64,000 bases of DNA from Hormiphora californensis. Lineage: Eukaryota > Ctenophora > Tentaculata > Cydippida > Pleurobrachiidae. The stretch's first letter is position 1; the number at the start of each line of letters is the position of its first letter. Below, piece after piece: positions 1-11,467 of this stretch. Position numbers and translations under genes: made by a program. The stretch covers positions 3,295,414 through 3,359,413 of the forward strand of contig CM035362.1 in assembly GCA_020137815.1 (NCBI GenBank), read 5' to 3'. The notes below the pieces were generated by a model. It had not been told where the DNA came from. It made no database searches and saw only the letters and a list, made by a program, of their open reading frames with translations.

Positions 1-428
1 CAGGTAAACACAATTATAGACATGAACTAACAAGGCCCTATTTTTCATATCAGTATGCAAGTCAACTATGTGAGTTTATAGGCTTACAAGGCATGTAGGT
101 TTGTATTCGGCAATTATCCGGTATTTGATTTGAACGCTGGCAAACAGAATATTATTATAGATAGACTATCGTGGCCACATACAAACAGAGACACACTACA
201 GACACACAGAGAGACACACGAATTATACTAATGATGATAAATACCGGTGTACACTAGTCGTACACACACATCATACTACTTACTATTCAAATTGTCAGTG
301 CTACATCACCTAGCAACTACACCTGCACGTGCAATTATTAGAGCAACTTAGAAACCTCACTCCCAGTTGCAGTTTTGGGTACTAAGGGAAATTCAATTCT
401 GCACGTGCATTCTTTTACTTTTGTCCTG

Positions 429-886
429 ATGTCTAACTCTTCAACCCCAAGCGCTATTCGGCAACGGTCATCTGGGTCCGGAAGATCTGCTGCTGTCAGG
501 GAGCAGGCTAGAGAATATGACAGATTACGCCAACGTGTTCAAGCGAGCCAATCAACGACTACGGATAGCTTTACTCAACGTCGCCCAAGGGTGATTACTC
601 CAGTCGAATATAGAAATCTCCGAATCGGCTACATAGCGGCAAAGTTTTCACGTGATGAGTTTCTGGAACAGCACTGCACCTCCATGACATCGATCTCTTA
701 AATTCGTACCTTGACATTGTTAGGAAGCCCATAGCGTACAACAACATGGGTAGGGAGAAAGTGAGAGATAGGCTAGGAACGGATGGTGCAGTGCAGGTGA
801 TGTCAGCGTTCCCTAATCCAGCTACCATTTCCCCGAAATTCGCCCGTAGGGCGAACGGGCCTACTAGTTTAAGTAACGGAAATTAA
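429..886 (+). CDS. Hypothetical intronless ORF with one frameshift
   Basis: I do not recognise this protein. An ATG at 429 opens a frame rich in Ser, Arg and Gln that stops at 701. From about 683 a second frame continues in protein-like fashion (LNSYLDIVRKPIAYNN, then MSAFPNPATISPKF) to a stop at 884-886. The two halves read as one basic protein of about 150 residues broken by a single-base shift between 653 and 683, because the second frame has a stop at 653. No splice sites explain the jump. It could be an assembly indel, a recent pseudogene or a retrocopy. A (CA)n tract begins 45 bp downstream. Visible: two good half frames. Inferred: that they are one gene. Confidence 0.4.
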
Positions 887-927
887 GCTATCATACAACT
901 GTCACACACATACTCACTGACACGCTG

Positions 928-930
<3 letters not shown>

Positions 931-1011
<81 letters not shown>

Positions 1012-1028
1012 ACACACACACACACACA
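931..1028. repeat. (CA)n microsatellite
   Basis: About 98 bp of nearly pure CA dinucleotide with one interruption near 1008. Confidence 0.95.
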
Positions 1029-1068
1029 GATGTACGTCACACTGTACAAAATGCCATGCATCTGTTAC

Positions 1069-1128
1069 AGAGAATCATTAGTTAGGACAGTACTAGTACT
1101 GACTACTGTCCTAACTAATGATTCTCTG
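1069..1128. repeat. Near-perfect 60-bp inverted repeat
   Basis: Arms of about 25 nt (ACAGAGAATCATTAGTTAGG and its complement) flank a loop of about 10 nt. It looks like a very small foldback element. It is not followed by a coding region. Confidence 0.85.
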
Positions 1129-1918
1129 TGTGCGGGGAAGAATATAATGATTGATTGTCATGAAGGGAGAGAGTGAGATGGGTGAAGATATATGAACTGA
1201 GAAAAATAAAATAAATAATGAGACGACCAGGTGTACACTACATGTATGTACAGACTTTGAATGAACCGAGTGTGTCCTAATATTGCCCTAGAATCCCTGG
1301 ATTCTGGAATGTGCCCTAAATTGCCCTAAAATGAACCACACCTGTAAACTCTCAGTGTATATTTAGTATCAATCATCAATTTGAGAGTTTGTGGAGTGTC
1401 GAATCCGTCCTCCATCTTCCTTAAAAAACACGGCTTCCCCCTCCTCATCTTGTGGAACTATCTCTAACTGTACCGACTCATCCTCCATCTCGCTAATTGG
1501 GTATTTAATTTGTTAATTAATTTGTTAAGTACATAAATATTGTAATTATTTCATTAATTAATCAAGTAATTATAATTGGGTCTGAAAATGATAAATGTGA
1601 AACGGGGGAAGTTGAAATGGTGGTAAAAACATGCTGGAGAGGCGATCGCGATCTTTTATAAAATATGCCGCAAAAGAATAACTATCGAAGGTTGCAAAAA
1701 TAGTGATACGAGGTAAAGTAGGAAGTGTGGGCAAACAAGTGACAAATTAAATAATGGGTGTGCGGTATAGAATTGAAATATTTGAGGCATTTCAAGGATG
1801 AAAACAAAAATAAAATACATCTCGTTCAGTAATATCGCTCTTTGAGATACAAAGAAATCTGAAAACGAGTTACTTCATTGAATTGTTCCACTCTACTTCA
1901 CAGGACAGAAGCTCAGTA

Positions 1919-2089
1919 CAGTCGGACCCCGATTTAGGGACACCCTCGGGGGAAAGGCTCTTGTCCACTAAATCGGGGTGTCCACTAAATCGGGGTCAAA
2001 TAAGGTTAATTTCCTACATCAGGGGAAAAAATCCTGTCCCTAAATCGGGGTGCCACTAAATCGGGGGCCCCTAAATCGGGGTCCGACTG
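1919..2089. mobile_element. pogo/Tigger-like MITE, AATCGGGG subtype
   Basis: The ends are CAGTCGGACCCCGATTTA and its inverse, flanked by TA. The interior repeats the motif CTAAATCGGGGT several times. TA duplication plus a CAGT terminus is typical of the Tc1/mariner-pogo superfamily, so that assignment is inference. There is no coding capacity. Copies of the same subtype lie at 49725 and 62539. Confidence 0.8.
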
Positions 2090-4211
2090 TAGTTGCATGC
2101 TATGTGTAATCACCAACAAAACAACGAGCACTATTTGATATTGAGTAAAATGAGTGATCTTATACTGTCTCATTTAGTTGCGACACACACACACACACAT
2201 GATATATATCAGGAGTAATGAGGTGTGTTATTCGCTATGTGCGGGCCCACGTGGCGCCATGTCACTCTTTTTTAGTCCACTAACTTGTGTCAATCCCTCT
2301 TTGTCAAGTGACATCACATTTAAATCACTCTTTGTCAATAACATGTTAGATAGTTGCTAGGTTACACAGTGAGAATGCACCTCTACTTTGTTACATCATA
2401 TATTAGAAAATTCCATTCAATCCACTTTTCTATTTTAGAATTTCTAGAAGTACCCCTGGCCTTAGAATGTTCTCGAATTCAAGGTTGACATAAGACAAAA
2501 AACAAATAAAAGATTTAATAAGAGATTCTGAAGGTAAAGTCATCTACAATTTTGAGACCCCGGTCCCCACCTCGCTTCTACTACTCATTGTATATTTTCA
2601 CGATGGGCGTGATGCCCAAAAACAGCAACACTAGATTCCTAATACGGCAGCAGGCAGCGTCATATGACTCTAAATCTGGTGCAGTTTGACACCTGTTATC
2701 TGGAAAGCCGATAGAGTAGTGGAGTGAGATTTCATTAGTGGGGAGGAGGGCTACATTAGTGGTGAGGTTTGCCTTGTTTGAACAAAACAAGGTGAAGTCA
2801 CGTGCAAAGGGTGGAGGTTAAAAAATAAAACCAAGTATATTATATATATCTGTCTGTATAGCTTGTAAAATAATATACATCTTTTTTTTAATTTATAAAC
2901 TGTAACCAAGATATAAAATTCGAATATGAGACATAACACGAAGAAAAGGAGTGAGAATAGAAAGACGCCAGACGGCCAGACTACTGCAGAAGGGAAGGAA
3001 AATACGAGAGATAGAGAAATATGGAGAAACCAAAAAGGAAGGAAAATGAGGAGCCTGGAGATCGGGGAATTAGAGTGAGAAAAAGAAGAGGAAAAAAAGA
3101 GAGATTGCTGCTGCAGGATTGGTAAATACGATTAGTTACATGGAAAATGCCATCTGCTCATGTCTTCAATTCGTGCGAAATGCACCAGGGAATAAATAAT
3201 ATTCGAAGGGTTATAAGAGTGGAACGAATTGCTAACAAGTTCATAATTCAATTTCTTATCAGAGATTGTCGCCTACTCCATACTGAGCAGAATTTCTATT
3301 CATAACATCTTCTTAAATGAATTATGGAATATTATTATATGCCTATTATATAAACTTTTAATATGACTGATATCCGGCTTCAATAAATCGGAATTAGCCA
3401 TTAGGGAATACAGAAAAATATGATTAGTTAATCAAATAAGAACTCTTGAGGGAACGCCTGTAATTTCGGATTTTATGTTGTCACTCCAAACTCGTTATTT
3501 AACGATATATATCCGTTTCAGATAGTGGCCGGTGGGGAAAACGAGCGCACGAGAAGGGGGTAGTGTCTGACTGTGGTCTGGAAAGCCCCGTCACGGAGCC
3601 TAGCTTTTATGAATAAGCTTTACGAGACGAATTCAAGTTCCAACGCAACCGGATTTAGCTTTCTATCTTATCGGAACGTTGGGCTTAAGCCCCTTCATTT
3701 TTTGGTATTTTTTTTCGGTGCGTAGGCCAATCAGAGGCCTTTATTTCGAAATTCAGTCAGACATGAGACACCAAAGAATTGACATCCTCAAAAAATCCGA
3801 CAAATGCTAATTGTATCTAGAACTATTGATACCAATTACAAAATCACAGACGCGTTTTAACAAAAAGTCGCAAAAGGAACTTGGCAAACGCTACTGCAGC
3901 CCCCGGGATAAAGCAGCGCTTTTCAAAAAAGGAACAAAAGAAAAAAAACAACGCGTAAAAGCTGAACTGAATTCAACTCCGATTTTTATGTTTTACTACT
4001 TACCCGAAACGCGCTGCGCGGCGTTTATAATGCGTGGTATATTTTGTTTTTACGCGCCATTCATTATTTTTGACTCTCGTCATATAAAATTATCACACTG
4101 GATTTTGTTATTCAATTAAAACCAAAACTCGAGTACTATCGCTAAAATATCGAGATAAATTTAAATTCTGAACAGTGAACAATCACCCGCATTTTGTCAC
4201 ATTGGCATTTA
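2090..4211. other. Non-coding AT-rich intergenic stretch
   Basis: I see no supported gene. Short ORFs here have no splice context or recognisable motif. A segment near 3615-3690 matches, inverted, a piece at 59195-59260 (both contain CCAACGCAACCGG), so dispersed repeats are present. The segment near 3895-3930 (GGATAAAGCAGCGCTTTTCAA) resembles 46180-46202. Confidence 0.5.
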
Positions 4212-4983
4212 AGGGCGCGCACAGACTGTTCATGCGTGATCATGTCCATAAGTGGACAAGATTTTGATCAAGTCACGCAGACTGATCAAGCTTGATCATC
4301 TGATCAAGCTTGGACAGTAAAAACTGAAACTTATTCATATCAAAGCGAAAACCACTGTACCCGACTAATTTTGATACTCTGAATCACGTAAGCTAGTTTT
4401 CAAATCCGTCAGAGGTCAGGAAAGTGTTCTAATTGGGCATAATTGGGTCTAATTGACCCCACTAAAAACTTGTCACCTGGAAATAATAAACGCTTATGTG
4501 AGGGCACTTTTCCGACTAATTTTGATACGCTGAATCACATAAACAACTTTTTCACGCCCCCAGAGGTCGGGAAAGTGTCCTAATTGAGTATAATTGGATC
4601 TAATTGGCCTTAATTGCTCAATTAGGGCATTTCCCGACCTCTGGGGGCTTGGAAAAGTTGCTTATGTGATTCAGCGTATCAAAATTAGTCGGAAAAAGTG
4701 CCCTCACGTCATTTCCAGGTGACAAGTTGTAAGTGGGGTCAATTAGACCCAATTATGCCCAATTAGGACACATTCCCAACCTCCGAAGGATTTGAAAACT
4801 AGCTTACGTGATTCAGAGTATCAAAATTAGTCGGGTACAGTGGTTTTCGCTTTGATATGAATAAGTTTCAGTTTTTCCTGTCCAAGCTTGATCAGATGAT
4901 CAAGCTTGATCAGTCTGCGTGACTTGATCAAAATCTTGCCCACTTATGGACATGATCACGCATGAACAGTCTGTGCGCGCCCT
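4212..4983. mobile_element. Long foldback element, 772 bp
   Basis: Both ends carry AGGGCGCGCACAGACTGTTC in inverted orientation, and most of the element folds on itself. The arms are about 380 bp with a few mismatches and meet near 4600. There is no ORF. It is a non-autonomous DNA transposon of foldback type; no clear superfamily signature is visible. Confidence 0.85.
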
Positions 4984-5193
4984 ATTTGGCCCGTCTTCAT
5001 CTTGAGACGGAAAAGCTGAAGATAAGACGAAAAAAGTTGAATTTTAGTCTGGCTAAATTGCTGATTACCGTTGAATGACAACAGGACAATTCTTGACAAG
5101 TGGCAACTCTTATTTATTCATTTGGGAGAGAGAGAGAAAAGAATGAATATTAGGACATTTCCTACAGAAATAGACCAATGGCAATACCATATA

Positions 5194-5348
5194 CAGTCGG
5201 ACCCCGATATACCGGGCCCCGATTTACCGGACCCCCTATTTACCGGGAGGATAAACTTCCCCGAATATAGGATTTGAACAGTATTTGACCCCGATATACC
5301 GGGCAAAACCCTTTCTCCCGAGCATCCCGGTAAATCGGGGTCCGACTG
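5194..5348. mobile_element. pogo/Tigger-like MITE, TACCGGG subtype
   Basis: Begins TA-CAGTCGGACCCCGATATA and ends GGGGTCCGACTG. The interior repeats CCCCGATATACCGGG. Related copies lie at 12273, 36165, 51903 and 56809, with a fragment near 28785. Confidence 0.8.
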
Positions 5349-5803
5349 ACTCCGTACGTGACAAAAAGTGTGCGATTAAACCTATAACATCCTAAAACAC
5401 AGTTCACATATTTTATCTTTACACAGTAAGACGCCCAAAACAAATAAATTATCTGGTCTCTCAGTTCTCACAGTAGTACATTTGCATTACTCCAGTTTTA
5501 GTCGATCACAATTCTTCTCACATTATTCTCACATTATTCTCACAAGTCGGGGGTGTTACTTTTGTGATTATCGTATGAGTCTGGTCTATACAATAATTGT
5601 TGACAAAAGTAGACTCTGCGGGGGCTACCATTTGACTACATTTCCTATTGTCTCACAAAATACTGCCCTCTCCGAACCGGGCATATACCATGACATATTT
5701 CCTAGCAGCAGAATTGGGTGTAGGCGGGTGAGGGTCGTGCGAAAGAGTAGGCAGGGACTTTTGGCTTTACGGCGGGGGTGTTGGGCACGTAGCTTCCTGG
5801 TCC

Positions 5804-6170
5804 GGGGACTGTTCCTGAAACATGGTTGTCATGGTTACTAAACCAGAAAATGGGGTTGTGTGGTTTGGAGGACTGTTCCTGAAAATGGGGTTGTGTGGTT
5901 TGGAGGACTGTTCCTGAAACATGGTTGTCATGGTTACTAAACCAGAAAATGGCGTTGTGTGGTTTGGAGGACTGTTTCTGAAATTGGGGTTGTGTGGTTT
6001 GGATGACTGTTCCTGAAAATGGGGTTTTTGTTTACTCGGTAAATTTCAGGGGACTGCCGGACTGCTGAGAAAAGGATGGGAGGAGTTGTTCTACGACCTA
6101 AGTTTATAGGGAGCTGGAGAGAGGGAATGTTCCAGAAAATGGGGTTGTGTGGTTCAGCGGACTGTTCCTG
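5804..6170. repeat. Irregular minisatellite
   Basis: Units built from GGACTGTTCCTGAAA and ATGGGGTTGTGTGGTTTG recur about six times with variants, some carrying an extra segment with ATGGTTGTCATGGTTACTAA. Confidence 0.8.
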
Positions 6171-6179
6171 GTTTATTGG

Positions 6180-7165
6180 GCTGGAGAGAGTGATTGGATA
6201 TTTTGTAAAAAAGTAGTAGAAGCTGCGATTTTCAAGAGATAAATGCGAGGATCACAGAAAAAGAGAGAGCTGTAGTTTATGTTACACTTACGATTGCTAA
6301 CCCATGTATTTGAGTGATAATCCTTTCGGACCATGGTGTAGCTTGGTGAGGCTTTGTGGAGGTGTTTTATAGATCCTGTGACGTCATATGCATTCGGGGA
6401 GGGATCTTGGGCACCTGGTATCCGGGGGGAGGGGGATGATTAATTATCAATTAGTAGTTAACAGCAAGGGTAATATTAATAAGGTGAAGTTTAGTTACAC
6501 TTCCTGTTTGATCGCTAGAAAAGGTCGTTTGGTATTCTGCGAAAAAGTGGCTTTGCTTCAAGAGAATGGCAGTTGTCATAATGTCATGGGTATCATGAAC
6601 ACTCAACACTAAAAAACACATGGTACGGCCGGGTTGTCTTGAATCATCACCATTTCTCAGAAACAGTGACATGCGGGAGCGGCATTCCAGTGAAAAGGGA
6701 GTTTCGCGCGCGATCATCTCTAGTCATCACACCCTGCGCGTTACGTAAAGTCAGAGGTGGATTAAAACCCCCTACTGAGAAATCATGACTGAGAAGCGGT
6801 CACCGGGAGAGAGAAAGAGAGAGAGAGAGAGAGGACTGATCGCCCATGCCTAATGCACTTGTCATGCATGTGCACCGCGGCTTTAGTGGCTTATCATGAT
6901 CACCCCCGTGGGAAGTCAGAGATAAAAATGAGATTGAAAGAGAGATCCAGAAAAAGAGAGATGAAAGAGAAAGAGATGGAAAATATGGCGGTATGATGAG
7001 TAATCAGCTGATGATAGGATAAGATGTTTACGTTTTTGAGCGTTTAAATCACGTAGTTTTACTCCAAATGAAGGCGAAGGTCCGTTAGTTAAATATGGTA
7101 ATCTCTTTCCGAGGCAGCTAAAATCGTGGCACCCAATCTCTGGCCACTGAAAGGGCCAAAATAGG
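6180..7165. other. Non-coding interval
   Basis: No gene is supported. It contains a short GA-rich tract near 6805-6835 and moderately AT-rich sequence. Confidence 0.5.
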
Positions 7166-7171
7166 GTTAGT

Positions 7172-7384
<213 letters not shown>

Positions 7385-7984
7385 TTACCTTCTCCTCGAA
7401 GTTGGTTTTCACTTTCCACACATCATTTGTTGCAAACCAAGCTTTTTCCCAGCTTGTCCTACCACAGGTTTGACCACCAGCTAAAATGAAGGTTTATAGC
7501 AGCGAATTAAAACCCGCACATATTAATTACAGTCCAATTATGATTAACTGCTTTTCACAGTTATGTAAAGAAGCCGCCTTCTCAAAAACACCCAAATGAA
7601 ATCTCTGATTCTCTGATCTTGTGGTACATGGTTTTTAGGTAACACCCTGTAATAATAAACACGTTTGGTTTATCAATGAAACTCTGTCAGAGCATTGACC
7701 TGACAAGTGAAACTTACCCTTCTCTCCCAGTTTAGAACCGAAAGAATAGGACGGCCCAGTAGAGGGTAGAACGGGATAGTACTGGGCAGGGGCAGGTCGG
7801 GGTGAGGGTGATCTCTCCACAAACCGGGGCGTGTTTACTGAAAAAGAGAGAGTATAGGTAGTAAGATAATATTGGTTTCGGGTGAGCCGGGTACGTCACC
7901 ATTTGGTCATGAAATGATCCCTCGCTCAGGGGATATTTTGTTACCAACTTCACCAAGTAAAGGGAGGTAAGTGGTCTGATTTCT

Positions 7985-8078
7985 GTTGTCTCATATAAGA
8001 CCGTCCTCTCCGCACCGGGCCGAAGGCCCGGTGCGGCTACGTTGCGAGGTTGCGCGATGTACAGTCAGTGTCTGACAA
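7985..8078. mobile_element. Small dispersed element with CCGGGC hairpin
   Basis: Contains ATAAGACCGTCCTCTCCGCA, a GC hairpin (CACCGGGCCGAAGGCCCGGTG) and a GATGTACAGTCAGTG tail. Related copies are at about 13090-13195 (inverted), 30402-30468 and 52525-52625. It has no ORF. The family is dispersed but its superfamily is unknown. Confidence 0.65.
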
Positions 8079-8090
8079 GATTTCTGAGTA

Positions 8091-9442
8091 TACCGTAAGT
8101 TGGGGTAACTTTGTACCACTTTTTAGCATTCTCCTAAAATAACTACTTGCCAGAACCACACTCGAAAATTTTTGAACCAAATAATCCCGTTCCAGACCCA
8201 GTACACCAGATATAACTAGTGAAAATTTTGGTCCCGTATCATTTAATTAGACTAATTAACACGTATTTTAGTGTAAGTGGGGTTTTAGGGCATGGGGTAA
8301 CTTTGGAATGAGGGTGGGGTAACTTTGGACACATTTTGCAATGATAAATAAATGAACATAAAATGTTTAGGTTTTCGATATGAGCGTTTGTAGAGTTGCC
8401 TTAGACCCTCTCTGACTTGTTTAGGACCATATGACCCAGATTCAGCCCAATCCACACCCGTTTTCATCCATCTACTCGCTAAATGTAGTGAATAAACGAG
8501 GATTTGGTCTATTTTATGGAGCTAAATCACAAACAACCGTCCTAAAACACATCAAACTTCAATAATTTGGGGTCCCTCATCCACCCTCTAGCTTGGTACG
8601 TGGTATTGGGCCCCTAGGCGGCAGTATTAGCTCTTTTTACTGAATTGGACCGCCAGGAAGTGGCCGGACACTTATGGGTACTGGCTAAATAAAGGAGTTT
8701 TGGTGCCTGTGTTCCTGCATAGATTGTCCACAAGAACTAATAGACTCGCCTAGAGGGTCAATACCATCTACCAAGCTACAGAATGGATGAGGGACCCCAA
8801 ATTATTGAAGTTTGATGGTTTTCAGGTCGGATTTCTATGATTTAGCTCCATAAAGTAGAACTAATTCTGTTTTTTTATTACCTTAGAGAATATATCGATG
8901 AAAATGGGCATGGATCGGGCTATATCTTGGTCAGATGGTTCTAAACAAGTCAGAGAGGGTTTAAGGCAACTCTGCAAACATCAAAAGTTCAAAACATGTA
9001 GTATGGGGTAACTTTGGCACCCCGTCCAAAGTTACCCCAAAATTCAAAATATGGTGGGGTAACATTAGCCACCCCAATTTGTCTCAATTAAAGTAATTGG
9101 TCGGATTTGAAAAATGGTGCCCCGAATTATTTGATCGAAACCCTTCCACTCTATGGAGCAAACTTGATTCTATCATTTGCCCGGTCAGATCTATGGTACC
9201 CATTATGATTTGAACATTTTTAGCGATTTTGACATCAATTATGTTTGACCCTAATTAGGAACTAATTAGCATAGACTTGGAAAAAATAATTGTACCGTTA
9301 GTTAGACATTTGTGGGTCAGTTACTTGTGCACCCAAAAATTTTTCCAAATCTCTCGTTATCTGCTGGTAATTTTGGACTAAAGCCAAATTTTGAAAGTGT
9401 CCAAAGTTACCCTGCAAAACAAAGTTACCCCAGATTACGGTA
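8091..9442. mobile_element. Large foldback element, 1.35 kb
   Basis: Terminal inverted repeats TACCGTAAGTTGGGGTAACT and GTTACCCCAGATTACGGTA. Internal inverted pairs confirm a whole-element foldback: the segment near 8560-8600 (TTCAATAATTTGGGGTCCCT) matches its complement near 8780-8815, and 8390-8430 matches 8945-8985. The motif GGGGTAACTTTG is repeated inside. No transposase is present. Confidence 0.85.
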
Positions 9443-9530
9443 CTCGATTATCATATACTCTGATCTAATGACTAATGTGTACAATCTTTCCTTTTTGAAA
9501 ACATCGCCATGTTTGCATGGAGTCCTGATT

Positions 9531-9559
9531 CTTACACTGCAAGGGCCTTGCAGTGTAAG
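9531..9559. repeat. 29-bp perfect palindrome
   Basis: CTTACACTGCAAGG, one G, then its exact complement. It lies directly beside the next MITE. Confidence 0.85.
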
Positions 9560-10011
9560 TACATTATGAACTGCCTTGCAGCAAGGCAGTATGGCGGCGC
9601 ATTGACGCAAAATAAAAAAAGTAAAAAACGTGAAAAAAAATAAAAAACGTGTTTCAAAAAACATGTTTTTAAAAAAATATGTTTTCGAAAATTTTGATTT
9701 TGCGTCAATGCGCCACGTAAGCCGGCTCAATGACGCAAAATCAACATTTTCGAAAACATGTTTTTTTCCGAAAATTTTGATTTTGCGTCAATGCGCCGGC
9801 CACGTGGCGCATTGACGCAAAATAAAAATTTTCGAAAACATGATTTTGCGTCATTGAGCCGGCTTACGTGGCGCATTGACGCAAAATCAAAATTTTCGAA
9901 AAAATGTTTTTTTAAAAACATGTTTTTTGAAACACGTTTTTTTATTTTTTTCATGTTTTTATTTTTTTTGATTTTGCGTCAATGCGCCGCCATAAGGCAG
10001 TTCATAATGTA
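9560..10011. mobile_element. MITE with iterated GCGCATTGACGCAAAAT
   Basis: The ends are ACATTATGAACTGCCTT and its inverse. Inside, GCGCATTGACGCAAAAT and its complement occur about eight times, alternating in orientation, separated by AT-rich GTTTTCGAAAA or TGTTTTTT linkers. Non-coding. Confidence 0.8.
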
Positions 10012-10439
10012 ACACCCTTTTTAATCTCTGTCTCACACTCTCAGTTATTATAGTGCGTGTCAACTCTCTGTAACGTGCGGTGACAAGCATGATAATCATG
10101 TAATGCATAGTGTGAGCTACGGGTGATGCATGCGTGGAAGAATTATTATAATATGACCAACAATTCATGTTGACCAGGAATTTCAGCATGAATAGCTTTC
10201 AACATAATATTATAAGCCATCTTGAATAATTCAAAATATTATTAATTCTAACCTGAGGAGCAGTGGCGGGAGAACTTTGTGTCTCGGTACTTTCTGTAAA
10301 TCATAGCTTCCCAAGTTTATATTATTGCACAACAATGACAATTATTGATTCAGACAACACATGTAAAATTGCGGAGGAGTAATGGAAAATTTGTCGTAGT
10401 TACAAAGAGAGATAGTGATAGGGGTGCAGTAGTGAAAGG

Positions 10440-10632
10440 AGAAAAAAGGAAGAGAAAAGAGGAGAGAGAGAGAGAGAAAAGAGGAGAGAGAGAAGAGAGA
10501 AGAGAAAGAGAGAAAGAGAGGAGAGAGAGAGAGAGGGGAGGACTCCCCTCCGCCTGGGCCGCTCCCCTCGTTCGCGCTCCCCAAGCTCCCTCCTGGTCTC
10601 TCTCCTCTTTCTCTCTCTCGCTCTCCTCGCTC

Positions 10633-10668
<36 letters not shown>

Positions 10669-10690
10669 CCCCTTCTTCTCTCCCTCCCTA
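10440..10690. repeat. (GA)n-(CT)n inverted low-complexity tract
   Basis: A purine-rich GAGAGA half (10440-10540) is followed by a pyrimidine-rich CTCTCT half (10590-10685), with a GC-rich hinge. The strand can fold into a long hairpin. Apparent ORFs on both strands are simple-repeat artefacts. Confidence 0.85.
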
Positions 10691-10699
10691 CAATTTATT

Positions 10700-11465
10700 T
10701 TAAAATTGTTTAACAAGCAGTTTATGTGTAGCTTCGAATTTGCGGACTTGCGGTTCTTTTGATCCATGAAAAACTACGGAAACGTGTATTTGAGAAACTG
10801 GAAGCTGATTTACACTCAATCACAGACAACAAACAACTGTGTCGGCAAGCCGGTTCAGTTGTTATGTTCTAACCCTCCCTTTACATTTGTAAAGGTGCGG
10901 GGCGCCCGAAACACAGTCTAGCCAGGCAACGTTTCAGAACATAATGTTTCTTTGGAGTTTTATGGTACACGGACAAATTATTTGATTTCACGAAATTTGG
11001 ATCACCAATTGAAAATCCCTAACTCCAACAACCAACATCTCCTCCATAACACCATAACGAGGTCTACCCGGCTATAAACGGTCGGTATATTGTATCTATA
11101 GCTCTAATACAAACCAACACTGGGGGCTTCCACCCTCGGGGGCCACTCACTCACAATTGCCAACCAAATCCAATATCTATCTGTAGTTGGCTTCTTATAA
11201 CAGATATCACTACGGTCACTATGTCTACTTTTTACAAATTTATTTTTTACAAATTTAGGGATCAATATCGTGTACACGATATTGTAAAATTCTAGATCCG
11301 CATGCATAGAGAAGGTATGGATTTTAAACATGTTCTATTGTTCAATCGATAGAGATATCAGTGCATGATAGATTATTAGTACAGGAGCATAGTGTAACAT
11401 TTCGGCATGACTTTGATCGGTGAGTACTACTTGGAGGAGATCAGTAATTTATGCTATCATGAATA
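10700..11465. other. Non-coding interval
   Basis: No exon is supported. GTTATGTTCTAACCCTCCCT at 10858-10877 recurs in part near 20999, 25562, 42017 and 63226, so it is a dispersed repeat end. Confidence 0.45.
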
Positions 11466-11467
11466 TA

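Noticed and set aside
8091-9442. Possible autonomous transposon
   Set aside because: No ORF of useful length inside the inverted repeats; the whole element folds on itself.
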